DNA of 35,202 nucleotides from an uncultured Luteimonas sp. (GTDB lineage: Bacteria > Pseudomonadota > Gammaproteobacteria > Xanthomonadales > Xanthomonadaceae), in contig CALLKI010000092.1 in the NCBI GenBank assembly GCA_938008415.1, positions 1-35,202 on the forward strand. Reading direction: 5' to 3'. Positions 8,135-15,090 of the stretch are shown here, piece by piece. The position numbers were made by a program, and so were the translations under genes. The notes beneath the pieces are model-generated. The model saw nothing but the letters and a program-made list of their open reading frames with translations, was not told the DNA's origin and ran no database searches. Numbering within the stretch: the first letter of the stretch is position 1; every line of letters begins with the position of its first letter.

Positions 8135-8593
8135 ATGAAACCGGTCAAGTCCGTGCTTCTGGCCGCGATCGCGACGCTGGCCCTCTCCGCCTGCGCCAGC
8201 ACCGGCCGCCTGTCGGATTCGGAAAGGCTCGAGCTGTACCGCAGCCATGCAGGCGATCCGGTGGACAGCTTCCATTTCTTCGGCCGGATCGACGGCTGGT
8301 CGCCGCTGGGCGACGGCGCGCTGACGGTGCGGACCAAGCCGAACGAGGCCTGGCTGCTGGAACTGGACGGGCCGTGCCCCGACCTCGGGTTCGCCCAGGT
8401 CATCGGCCTGACCAGCCAGATGAACCGGGTCCACGCGCGTTTCGACAAGGTGCTGGTGCGTGGCCCGGCCGCGACCGGCATGCCGTGCTACATCAGGACG
8501 ATCCGGCCGCTCGACCTGAAGGCGCTCAAGCAGTCGGAGAAGGAGCTGCGCGAGGCCAGGATCGAGGAACGCGAGCAGCAGGAGCAGGGCTGA
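8135..8593 (+). CDS. Small lipoprotein, DUF6491-like
   Basis: A 152-aa lipoprotein. The start MKPVKSVLLAAIATLALSAC is a clear type II signal peptide with lipobox LSAC. The mature part contains VDSFHFFGRIDGWSPLGDGALTVRT and RPLDLKALK, which I associate with the DUF6491 family common in Xanthomonadaceae, though this name is from memory. An upstream in-frame ATG at 8075 adds 20 residues before the signal peptide. I prefer 8135 because GAGG lies six bases before it. The last 35 residues are a charged, probably helical tail rich in Glu, Arg and Gln. The final codons form half of a perfect inverted repeat shared with yggX. Confidence 0.82.
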   Translation: MKPVKSVLLAAIATLALSACASTGRLSDSERLELYRSHAGDPVDSFHFFGRIDGWSPLGDGALTVRTKPNEAWLLELDGPCPDLGFAQVIGLTSQMNRVHARFDKVLVRGPAATGMPCYIRTIRPLDLKALKQSEKELREARIEEREQQEQG

Positions 8594-8616
8594 GGGCTCA
8601 GCCCTGCTCCTGCTGC
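8575..8616. terminator. Perfect 20-bp inverted repeat over two convergent stop codons
   Basis: Arms 8575-8594 and 8597-8616 are exactly complementary over 20 bases with only GG between them. The left arm is the end of the lipoprotein gene and the right arm is the end of yggX. Both genes therefore end in the same codons, spelling QQEQG-stop. RNA from either direction would form the same hairpin, so it most likely works as a bidirectional terminator. No long T-run follows. Confidence 0.75.
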
Positions 8617-8879
8617 GGGGGCACGTAGCCGGCGGGTTTCTCGGCGCCGCCGCCGAACAGGAACTTCTCCATCTCGCCTTCGAGGAAGGCGCGGTGCTTC
8701 GGGTCCAGCGGCGACAGCCGGTTCTCGTTGATCAGCATGGTCTGGTGCGCCAGCCATGCCTGCCACGCGGCCTTGCCGATGCTGGCGAAGATGCGCCTGC
8801 CGAGTTCACCGGGCCATGGCACGTAGTCCAGGCCTTCGGTTTCGCGCTGTTCGTACTGGCAGAAGACGGTGCGGGCCAT
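8598..8879 (-). CDS. yggX: Probable Fe(2+)-trafficking protein YggX
   Basis: Small cytoplasmic protein linked to protection of iron-sulfur clusters and to iron handling under oxidative stress. At 93 aa it is of normal length. It begins MARTVFCQYEQRETEGL with the conserved Cys7, followed by PWPGELGRRIFASIGKAAWQAW and the NENRLSPLDPKHRAFLEGEMEKFLF segment of the family. It lies 75 bases downstream of mutY on the same strand, and the yggX-mutY association is also seen in enterobacteria. Its own TACAAT box at 8909-8914 suggests separate initiation. The C terminus QQEQG is encoded by the shared hairpin. Confidence 0.95.
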   Translation of the reverse strand: MARTVFCQYEQRETEGLDYVPWPGELGRRIFASIGKAAWQAWLAHQTMLINENRLSPLDPKHRAFLEGEMEKFLFGGGAEKPAGYVPPQQEQG

Positions 8880-8908
8880 GGGCGGATCTTTCCGGAACCG
8901 GTCCGGAC

Positions 8909-8914
8909 ATTGTA
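8909..8914 (-). promoter_or_regulatory. -10-like box TACAAT for yggX
   Basis: TACAAT on the minus strand lies 29 bases before the yggX ATG, in the mutY-yggX gap. GGAAAG is placed between box and start as a plausible ribosome-binding site. The -35 is unclear. Confidence 0.4.
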
Positions 8915-8954
8915 GACCCGTGCGTGTGACCGCGTGCCAGGTGCGCGCAGGTTG

Positions 8955-10025
8955 CTAGGGCAGCTGCCGCTCCAGCAGGCTGCGGACCGGCGCGGGGATG
9001 CCGAGCGCAGGCAGTTCGTTCCGCGACACCCAGCGCAGGGACGCGTCGTCCTCCACCGCGCCGGCGCGCGGCGCGGCCTTGCGCCACAGCAGCGGCTGCA
9101 TCGTCAGCCGGTAGTGGGTGAAGCCGTGGGCGACGGGGTCGAGCGGTTCCGCGGCGTCGTAGTCGACGGCGAGGTGTGCACCGGCCCATTCGCGCGCCGC
9201 CTCGTGCGTAGCGGCTTCCGGCAGCGACCACAGCGAGGCCCAGATGCCCGCCGGGGGGCGGCGCTGCAGCAGCACGCGCCCACGCGCGTCGATCGCCAGC
9301 AGCACCAGGGCGTGCCGTTCGGGCAGCGGCTTGCCCGGCTTCGGCGTGGGCAGCCCGGCCACGCGGCCCTCGCGCAGGGCGACGCAGTCTTCCTGCAGCG
9401 GGCAGATCACGCAGGCCGGGTCGTGGCGCGTGCACAGCGTGGCACCGAAGTCCATCTGCGCCTGGGTGTAGTCGGCCATGCGCGTTTCCGGCAGCAATTC
9501 CTGCGCGATTTCCCACAGCCGCTTCTCGACCGCCGGCGTGCCCGGCCAGCCCTCGATGCCGCGGTGCCGGCACAGCACGCGCTTGACGTTGCCGTCTAGG
9601 ATCGGGAAGCGGTCGCCCCAGGCCTGGGACAGGATCGCGCCGGCGGTGCTGCGGCCGATGCCGGGCAGGGCGACGAGCGCGTCGAAATCGCGCGGCAGCT
9701 CGCCGCCGTGGCGCTCGATGCACAGCTTCGCGGCGGCATGCAGGTTGCGGGCGCGGGCGTAGTAGCCCAGGCCCGACCACAGCGCCAGCACCTGGTCCAG
9801 CGGCGCCTCGCCGAGCGTGCGCACGTCGGGCAGGGCCGCGACGAAGCGCTCGAAGTAGGGGATGACCACGCGCACCTGGGTCTGCTGCAGCATGATCTCC
9901 GACAGCCACACCCGGTATGGCGTGCGCGGGTGCTGCCAGGGCAGGTCGTGGCGGCCGGAGACGTCGAACCAGCGCAGCAGGCGCCCGGCAAAGGAACCGT
10001 CGGCGGGGGCCGTCGCCGTGGCCAT
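8955..10025 (-). CDS. mutY: A/G-specific adenine DNA glycosylase
   Basis: Removes adenine mispaired with 8-oxoguanine in base-excision repair. At 356 aa it is full length. The frame is open far upstream; the ATG at 10025 (MATATAPADGSF) is 11 bases after ftsY. Motifs in order are SEIMLQQTQV with the catalytic Glu, the helix-hairpin-helix LPGIGRSTAGAI, and LDGNVKRVLCR with the catalytic Asp. The iron-sulfur loop is Cys-X6-Cys-X2-Cys-X5-Cys, from CTRHDPAC to CPLQEDC. The C-terminal domain is Nudix-like (LLQRRPPAGIWASLWSLPE) and reads the oxidised guanine, with an FTHYRL strand near the end. It is probably cotranscribed with ftsY. Confidence 0.97.
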   Translation of the reverse strand: MATATAPADGSFAGRLLRWFDVSGRHDLPWQHPRTPYRVWLSEIMLQQTQVRVVIPYFERFVAALPDVRTLGEAPLDQVLALWSGLGYYARARNLHAAAKLCIERHGGELPRDFDALVALPGIGRSTAGAILSQAWGDRFPILDGNVKRVLCRHRGIEGWPGTPAVEKRLWEIAQELLPETRMADYTQAQMDFGATLCTRHDPACVICPLQEDCVALREGRVAGLPTPKPGKPLPERHALVLLAIDARGRVLLQRRPPAGIWASLWSLPEAATHEAAREWAGAHLAVDYDAAEPLDPVAHGFTHYRLTMQPLLWRKAAPRAGAVEDDASLRWVSRNELPALGIPAPVRSLLERQLP

Positions 10026-10036
10026 GGACCGGCGGG

Positions 10037-11074
10037 TCAGGTGCTGCCGAGCGATTCCGGCAGCAGCGCGTCGACGAAGGCCCCGGCGTCGAACACGCGC
10101 AGGTCCTCGGGCCGCTCGCCGATGCCGGCGAAGCGGATCGGGATGCCGAACTCGCGCGCCAGCGCGAACACCACGCCGCCCTTGGCGGTGCCATCGAGCT
10201 TGGTCACCACCAGCCCGGTGACGTTCACCGCGGCATGGAACTGGCGCAGCTGCGAGAGCGCGTTCTGGCCGGTGGTGCCGTCGACCACCATCAGCACCTC
10301 GTGCGGCGCGCCGGGATCGAGCTTGCCCAGCACCCGGCGGATCTTGCCCAGCTCGTTCATCAGCCCCTGCTGGGTGTGCAGGCGGCCGGCGGTGTCGGCG
10401 ATCAGCACGTCCACGCCGCGTGCCTTCGCCGCCTGCAGCGCGTCGTAGGCGACCGCGGCGGGGTCCGCGTCCTGCCCCTGCGCGATCACGGTCACGCCGT
10501 TGCGTTCGCCCCAGGCCTGCAGCTGCGCCACCGCGGCGGCGCGGAAGGTGTCGCCGGCGGCCAGCATCAGCGAGCGGCCCTCGTCCCTGAAGCGTCGGGC
10601 CAGCTTGCCGATGGTCGTGGTCTTGCCCACGCCGTTGACGCCGACGGTCAGGATCACGAACGGCTTCGCGGACGGGTCGATCTCCAGCGGCCGCGCCACC
10701 GGCCGCAGCATCCCCAGCAGCTCGGCGCGCAGCGCGGCGAGCAGGGCGTTGGCGTCGGCGAACTCGCGGGCCTGCATCCGCCTGCGCAGGCTTTCGACCA
10801 GCTGCGTGGTCGCGGTCACGCCGACGTCGGCGGTCAGCAGCGCGGTCTCGATCTCGTCCAGAAGCGCTTCGTCGAGCTTCGGGTTGCGCGAGAATAGGCT
10901 GCCGAAGCTGCGCGCGAAGCCGCTGTTGCGCAGGCGCTCGCGCCAGCCGGGCTTGCCCGCGGGTGCGGGCGGCGCCTCCTGGCGCTCCATGGCGGCTTCG
11001 GCGGGCGGCGCCTCCGCGGGTTGTGCGCGGCTGGCGTCGTCGGCGGGTTTCTTGCGGCCAAACAGTCGGAACAT
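10037..11074 (-). CDS. ftsY: Signal recognition particle receptor FtsY
   Basis: GTPase that docks ribosome-SRP complexes at the membrane for cotranslational insertion. At 345 aa it has a short N-terminal A domain (residues 1-45) rich in Ala, Pro and Glu, much shorter than in E. coli but usual for this group. The N domain helices are followed by the G domain, which carries the P-loop GVNGVGKTTTIGKLA, DTFRAAAV, DTAGRLHT and TKLDGTAKGG. The end GIGERPEDLRVFDAGAFVDALL is typical. It heads a leftward unit with mutY. Confidence 0.97.
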   Translation of the reverse strand: MFRLFGRKKPADDASRAQPAEAPPAEAAMERQEAPPAPAGKPGWRERLRNSGFARSFGSLFSRNPKLDEALLDEIETALLTADVGVTATTQLVESLRRRMQAREFADANALLAALRAELLGMLRPVARPLEIDPSAKPFVILTVGVNGVGKTTTIGKLARRFRDEGRSLMLAAGDTFRAAAVAQLQAWGERNGVTVIAQGQDADPAAVAYDALQAAKARGVDVLIADTAGRLHTQQGLMNELGKIRRVLGKLDPGAPHEVLMVVDGTTGQNALSQLRQFHAAVNVTGLVVTKLDGTAKGGVVFALAREFGIPIRFAGIGERPEDLRVFDAGAFVDALLPESLGST

Positions 11075-11104
11075 CGTGTGTTGCGGCGCATCGAACGGGT
11101 GCCA

Positions 11105-11110
11105 ATGCTA
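11105..11110 (-). promoter_or_regulatory. -10-like box TAGCAT for ftsY
   Basis: TAGCAT on the minus strand is 30 bases before the ftsY ATG. It adjoins the GC-only tandem repeat that covers the expected -35 position, so a -35 cannot be assigned. Confidence 0.3.
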
Positions 11111-11124
11111 GCACCCGCCCGCAT

Positions 11125-11160
11125 GGGCCGCCCGGGCCGCCCGGGCCGGCCGGGCCGGCC
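11125..11160. repeat. Four tandem 9-bp units, pure G/C
   Basis: Units are 11125-11133 and 11134-11142 (GGGCCGCCC) and 11143-11151 and 11152-11160 (GGGCCGGCC). The array lies between the divergent ftsY and DUF885 genes and is made only of G and C. Copy number may vary between strains through replication slippage. Confidence 0.85.
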
Positions 11161-11219
11161 GTGCGGACGTCCCGCGCATCGGCGATCATTGCCGCACAGG
11201 ACCACCCGGGAGCCAATCG

Positions 11220-13040
11220 ATGCCCGTCCACCGCACCTTCCCGCTGCCGCGGATGCTGGCGCTTGCCCTCGCCCTCGCGTTCGCGCCGGCGGCCCCTGCC
11301 GCCACCGCTTCCCCGCAGGAACAGCCGCTGCCGGCGCCGGCCAACGCCGCCGAGGCGAAGCTGCGCGGGCTGTACACGGCGGAGTGGGAATGGCGGCAGC
11401 GGGAGTTCGGCCGGGAGAAGGTCGACGGCCGCTGGCGGCAGTCGTCGCGGCTGCCCTCGGTCACGCCGGAGGCCTGGGAGCGCCGCATCGCCTACTGGCG
11501 GCAGGTGCTGGCCGAACTGGACACCATCCCGCTGCAGGAGCTGTCGCGCGAGGAGCGGATCAACGCCGCGGTGTTCCGCGCCATGGTCGAGGCCGACCTC
11601 AACAACGCGCAGTGGCGCACCTGGGAGGCGCCGTTCAACAGCGACACCTTCTTCTGGGGCGGCTTCGCCCCGTACCAGCCCTACCGCACCCGGGAGGAGT
11701 GGGAGCGCTACATCGCCAGGCTGTCGGACCTGCCACGGTACTTCGACGAGCAGATCGCGAACATGCGCGCGGGCCTCGCCCGTGGCTGGAGCGTGCCGCG
11801 CGCCTCGATCACCGGCCGCGACGACACCATCGTGCCCTACACGCGCACGGACGAGGGCAACCCGCTGCTGGCGGCCTTCGACCGGCTGCCGGAGTCCATC
11901 CCGGAAGCGGAGCGCGCGCGCCTGCGCGAGCAGGGCCGCAAGGTCGTCCTCGGGCAGGTGGTGCCCGCCTATGCGCGGCTGCTGGAGTTCATCCGCGGCG
12001 AGTACATGCCGCAGGCGCGCACGACCACTTCGGCCAGCGAGTTGCCCGATGGCCGCGGTTTCTACCTGTCCCAGATCCGCGAGTACGTCACCCGCGACAT
12101 GACGCCGGAGGAGATCCACCGGATCGGCCTGGCCGAAGTGGAGCGGATCTCGAAGGAAATGCGCGAGGTGATGGCGCGCGCGGGCTTTTCCGGCACGTTC
12201 GAGGAGTTCCTCGAGTTCCTGCGCACGGACCCGGGGTTCTACGCGAAGACGCCGCGCGAGCTGCTGGCCAACGCCGCTTGGATCGCCAAGAAGGTCGACG
12301 GCCAGCTGAAGCACGCCTTCAACACCCTGCCGCGCTACCGGTTCACCATCCTGCCGGTCCCCGACGAGATCGCGCCGGTCTATACCTCGGGCCGCGGCGG
12401 CCTCGACGCCTGCCTGTTCAACACGTACGACCTGCCGTCGCGCCCGTTGTACAACCTGCCGGCGCTGGTGCTGCACGAGTGCGCGCCGGGGCACAGCTTC
12501 CAGGCCGCGCTGGCGCTGGAGGCGCCGGCGCGCCCCGACTTCCGCCAGCACACCTACTTCTCCGGCTACGGCGAGGGCTGGGGCCTGTACACCGAGTGGC
12601 TCGGCACGAAGATGGGCATCTACGAGACGCCCTACGAGGAATTCGGGCGGCTCACCTTCGAGATGTGGCGCGCGGCGCGGCTGGTGATCGACACCGGGCT
12701 GCACGCGTTCGGCTGGACGCGGCAGCAGGCGATCGACTACCTCGCCTCGCACACCGCGCTGGCGTACCACGACGTGGTCACCGAGGTGGACCGCTACATC
12801 TCCTGGCCCGGGCAGGCGCTGTCGTACTACATCGGCTACATGACCATCCGCGCGCTGCGCGAGGAGGCCGAGCGCGAACTGGGCGGGCGCTTCGACCAGC
12901 GCCCGTTCCACGACACCATCCTCGAGCTGGGCGCGGTGCCGCTGCCGGTGCTGGAGGAGGAAGTGCGCGCCTTCATCGCCCGAGAGAAGGCGAAGGCGGC
13001 CGGCGACGTGGGCGTGGCAGCCACGCAGGGCCGTCCGTGA
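11220..13040 (+). CDS. DUF885 family secreted or periplasmic hydrolase
   Basis: A 606-aa protein with an N-terminal signal peptide (basic MPVHRTFPLPR, then a hydrophobic Leu/Ala run ending near APAAPAATA). The rest is a DUF885 domain, a mostly helical fold related to zinc metallopeptidases. The metal-site signature HECAPGH starts at His419, and EGWGLYTEWLG follows with the expected downstream Glu. The family is annotated as a putative peptidase or carboxypeptidase, and the substrate is not known. CGGGAG lies about eight bases before the ATG. The stop overlaps the proposed GTG start of rsmD by the GTGA arrangement, so the two genes are probably translated together. Confidence 0.88.
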   Translation: MPVHRTFPLPRMLALALALAFAPAAPAATASPQEQPLPAPANAAEAKLRGLYTAEWEWRQREFGREKVDGRWRQSSRLPSVTPEAWERRIAYWRQVLAELDTIPLQELSREERINAAVFRAMVEADLNNAQWRTWEAPFNSDTFFWGGFAPYQPYRTREEWERYIARLSDLPRYFDEQIANMRAGLARGWSVPRASITGRDDTIVPYTRTDEGNPLLAAFDRLPESIPEAERARLREQGRKVVLGQVVPAYARLLEFIRGEYMPQARTTTSASELPDGRGFYLSQIREYVTRDMTPEEIHRIGLAEVERISKEMREVMARAGFSGTFEEFLEFLRTDPGFYAKTPRELLANAAWIAKKVDGQLKHAFNTLPRYRFTILPVPDEIAPVYTSGRGGLDACLFNTYDLPSRPLYNLPALVLHECAPGHSFQAALALEAPARPDFRQHTYFSGYGEGWGLYTEWLGTKMGIYETPYEEFGRLTFEMWRAARLVIDTGLHAFGWTRQQAIDYLASHTALAYHDVVTEVDRYISWPGQALSYYIGYMTIRALREEAERELGGRFDQRPFHDTILELGAVPLPVLEEEVRAFIAREKAKAAGDVGVAATQGRP

Positions 13041-13600
13041 CGAAGCCGATGCCGGGACAGGTGCGGATCATCGGCGGCCGGTGGCGCGGCACGCGCCTGC
13101 CGGTGGCCGGTGTCGAGGGCCTGCGCCCGACCTCGGACCGGGCGCGCGAGACCCTGTTCAACTGGCTGCTGCCGAAGCTGCCCGGCGCGCGCGTGCTCGA
13201 CCTGTTCGCCGGCACCGGGGCGCTGGGATTCGAGGCGCTGTCGCGCGGCGCGCGGGAAGCGGTGCTGGTCGAGCGCGACGCCGGGCTGTGCGCGTCGCTG
13301 CGCGCGACCGCCGCGCGCCTGCAGGGCGGAGAGGCCGCGCGCATCGTGCACCAGGACGCGCTGGCGTTCCTGCGCAGCTGGCACGGTGCGCCGTTCGACG
13401 TGGTGTTCGTCGACCCGCCGTTCGCCGCCGGACTCTGGGAGGAGGTGCTGCCCGCGCTGGAGCCGGTGGCGGCGCCGGATGCCTGGCTGTACGTGGAATC
13501 CCCGCCCCACGGCGGCATCGAGCCCGGGCCGGCCTGGGCGCCGCACCGCGAGGGGAGCACCCGCCACGCGCGCCATGCCCTGTACCGGCGGGCCGCCTGA
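13037..13600 (+). CDS. rsmD: 16S rRNA (guanine(966)-N2)-methyltransferase
   Basis: SAM-dependent enzyme that methylates G966 of 16S rRNA in the small subunit. The 187-aa protein begins with the family segment QVRIIGGRWRGTRLPV and has LRPTSDRARETLFNWL. The SAM motif I is DLFAGTGALGFEALSRGA, and the catalytic DPPF lies in FVDPPFAAGLW. I chose the GTG at 13037 because it overlaps the preceding stop (GTGA) and AGGG lies six bases upstream. An ATG at 13049 would shorten it by four residues. coaD follows after 54 bases, and rsmD-coaD is a very common pair in bacteria. Confidence 0.94.
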   Translation: MTKPMPGQVRIIGGRWRGTRLPVAGVEGLRPTSDRARETLFNWLLPKLPGARVLDLFAGTGALGFEALSRGAREAVLVERDAGLCASLRATAARLQGGEAARIVHQDALAFLRSWHGAPFDVVFVDPPFAAGLWEEVLPALEPVAAPDAWLYVESPPHGGIEPGPAWAPHREGSTRHARHALYRRAA

Positions 13601-13654
13601 ACGGGGCCCCGCGCTGCTACACTCACGCGTCCGAGCCGTTTCGATCCTGAACGC

Positions 13655-14158
13655 ATGAGCGCGGCCAATCCCCGCATCGCGATCTATCCGGGCACTTTCG
13701 ACCCGATCACCAACGGGCACGTGGATCTCGTCGACCGCGCCGCGCCGCTGTTCGAAAAGCTGGTGGTGGGCGTGGCCGCGAGCCCGTCCAAGCGGCCGAC
13801 GCTGCCGCTGGACCTGCGCGTGCGGCTGGCCCGCGAGGCGCTGGCCCACCACGGCAACGTCGAGGTCCACGGGTTCGACACGCTGCTGGCGCATTTCGTC
13901 CGCCACATGGGCGGGGGTATCCTGCTGCGCGGGCTGCGCGCGGTGTCCGACTTCGAATACGAGTTCCAGATGGCGAGCATGAACCGCCACCTGATCCCGG
14001 AGGTGGAGACGCTGTTCCTCACCCCGGCGGAGGAGTACGGGTTCATTTCCTCGTCGCTGGTGCGCGAGATCTCCCGCCTGGGAGGGGACGTCTCGGGCTT
14101 CGTGCCCAGGGTGGTGGCCGAAGCGCTGCAGGCCGAATGGCGGCGTACCGCCGGATGA
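13655..14158 (+). CDS. coaD: Pantetheine-phosphate adenylyltransferase
   Basis: Transfers AMP from ATP to 4'-phosphopantetheine, the penultimate step of coenzyme A synthesis. The 167-aa protein has normal length. It carries the nucleotidyltransferase motif YPGTFDPITNGHVDLV with the T/HxGH histidine, then ASPSKRPTLPL, LLRGLRAVSDFEYEFQMASMNR and GFISSSLVREI, which corresponds to the ISSTxxR signature. A TACACT box at 13618-13623 could give it its own promoter. Confidence 0.97.
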   Translation: MSAANPRIAIYPGTFDPITNGHVDLVDRAAPLFEKLVVGVAASPSKRPTLPLDLRVRLAREALAHHGNVEVHGFDTLLAHFVRHMGGGILLRGLRAVSDFEYEFQMASMNRHLIPEVETLFLTPAEEYGFISSSLVREISRLGGDVSGFVPRVVAEALQAEWRRTAG

Positions 14159-14202
14159 CATGACAAGCACACACCCGTAGCTGCGACCGTGGGGGAACAA
14201 CG

Positions 14203-14688
14203 ATGAAAACGATGACCAGACTGATGCTGATCGCCTGCCTCGTGCTGCCGTTCGCGGCATGCAAGAAGGAGGAGGCCGCTCCGGTCGAGAAGCCGCCGGT
14301 GGCCGTGCCGACCACCGACGACAAGGCGGCCTGGCAGGCGTACCTGCAGGACGTGGTGCCGCGCCACATGGAAGGCATCACCAACGCGCCGTACATCTAC
14401 CGCGTGCCGGCGACCGAGAACCCGCAGGACCCGGAGGAGTACCAGCGCCTGCTGGACAAGGCCAAGACCGACGTCGCGCGCGGCATCATCAAGGGCAACA
14501 TGCTGGCCTACGCCGGCCTGGACCCGGCGAAGACCGCCGACCTCGTGGTCGAGGCGTTCAAGGACGTGCAGCCGAACACGATGAAGGGCGTGCGCGTGCT
14601 CTACATCGGCGACGCCGCCAACAGCGAGCGCGTCAAGGCCGCGGTCGAGCCGGCCGGCGTGGAGTACGTGTTCGTCGAGGCCAGGTGA
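14203..14688 (+). CDS. Hypothetical lipoprotein
   Basis: A 161-aa predicted lipoprotein. MKTMTRLMLIACLVLPFAAC is a signal peptide with lipobox FAAC, followed by KKEEAAPVEKPP. The mature part begins with a short Pro-rich linker, then a domain with WQAYLQDVVPRHMEGITNAPY, RGIIKGNMLAYAGLDPAKTADLVVEAF and GVRVLYIGDAANSERVKAAV, which looks alpha/beta. I cannot assign a family. GGGGGA lies about eight bases before the ATG. It is followed by a strong hairpin, so it probably ends the coaD transcript or forms a single-gene unit. Confidence 0.8.
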   Translation: MKTMTRLMLIACLVLPFAACKKEEAAPVEKPPVAVPTTDDKAAWQAYLQDVVPRHMEGITNAPYIYRVPATENPQDPEEYQRLLDKAKTDVARGIIKGNMLAYAGLDPAKTADLVVEAFKDVQPNTMKGVRVLYIGDAANSERVKAAVEPAGVEYVFVEAR

Positions 14689-14736
14689 AGCGGTCGTGCG
14701 CCCGCGTCCGCGGGCGCAGGCCCCGGCGACCAGCCC

Positions 14737-14764
14737 GCGAAGCCCGCCTCCCGGCGGGCTTCGC
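14737..14764 (+). terminator. Hairpin terminator after the lipoprotein gene
   Basis: Arms GCGAAGCCCGCC (14737-14748) and its complement (14753-14764) flank a four-base loop and are followed by CGTTTC. It lies about 50 bases after the stop codon. Confidence 0.8.
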
Positions 14765-14823
14765 CGTTTCACGGGGCGCCCGCGCCGTTGCGGCCCGGGA
14801 ACGGCGCCGGGCCGGGCAGGGCA

Positions 14824-14829
14824 TACAAT
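14824..14829 (+). promoter_or_regulatory. -10-like box TACAAT for the ferredoxin operon
   Basis: TACAAT is followed by six bases and then the ATG at 14836. Transcription would start at the A of the start codon, implying a leaderless message. No consensus -35 is seen at the usual distance. Confidence 0.4.
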
Positions 14830-14835
14830 GCGCGG

Positions 14836-15090
14836 ATGGCCCTGAGGATCAACGAGCTGTGCGTCAACTGCGACGTCTGCGAGCCGGTCTGCCCGAACCG
14901 GGCGATCTCGCAGGGCGAGGCCATCTACGTGATCGACCCGGCGTTGTGCACCGAGTGCGTGGGGCACTTCGACGAGCCCCAGTGCGTGGCGGTGTGCCCG
15001 GTCGAATGCATCGATCCAGATCCCGAACACCCGGAAACCCGGGACGAACTGCTGGCCAAGCTGCGCCGGCTGTCCGGAGGAGCCGCATGA
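14836..15090 (+). CDS. YfhL-type 2[4Fe-4S] ferredoxin
   Basis: Small electron carrier of 84 aa. It has two cluster motifs. The first is CVNCDVCEPVCP. The second begins CTECVGHFDEPQCVAVCP and has the longer spacing between its second and third Cys that marks the YfhL/alvin-type family. A short acidic and basic helix follows. An upstream in-frame ATG at 14788 adds 16 residues without similarity to the family, so I chose 14836 (MALRINELCVNC). The stop overlaps the ggt start by the ATGA arrangement. Physiological partners are not known from sequence. Confidence 0.93.
   Translation: MALRINELCVNCDVCEPVCPNRAISQGEAIYVIDPALCTECVGHFDEPQCVAVCPVECIDPDPEHPETRDELLAKLRRLSGGAA

Noticed and set aside
10026..12911. 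Continuation of the mutY frame upstream for over 2800 bases
   Set aside because: It runs through ftsY and the antisense of DUF885 with no MutY-like or other domain. The ATG at 10025 starts the family N terminus.
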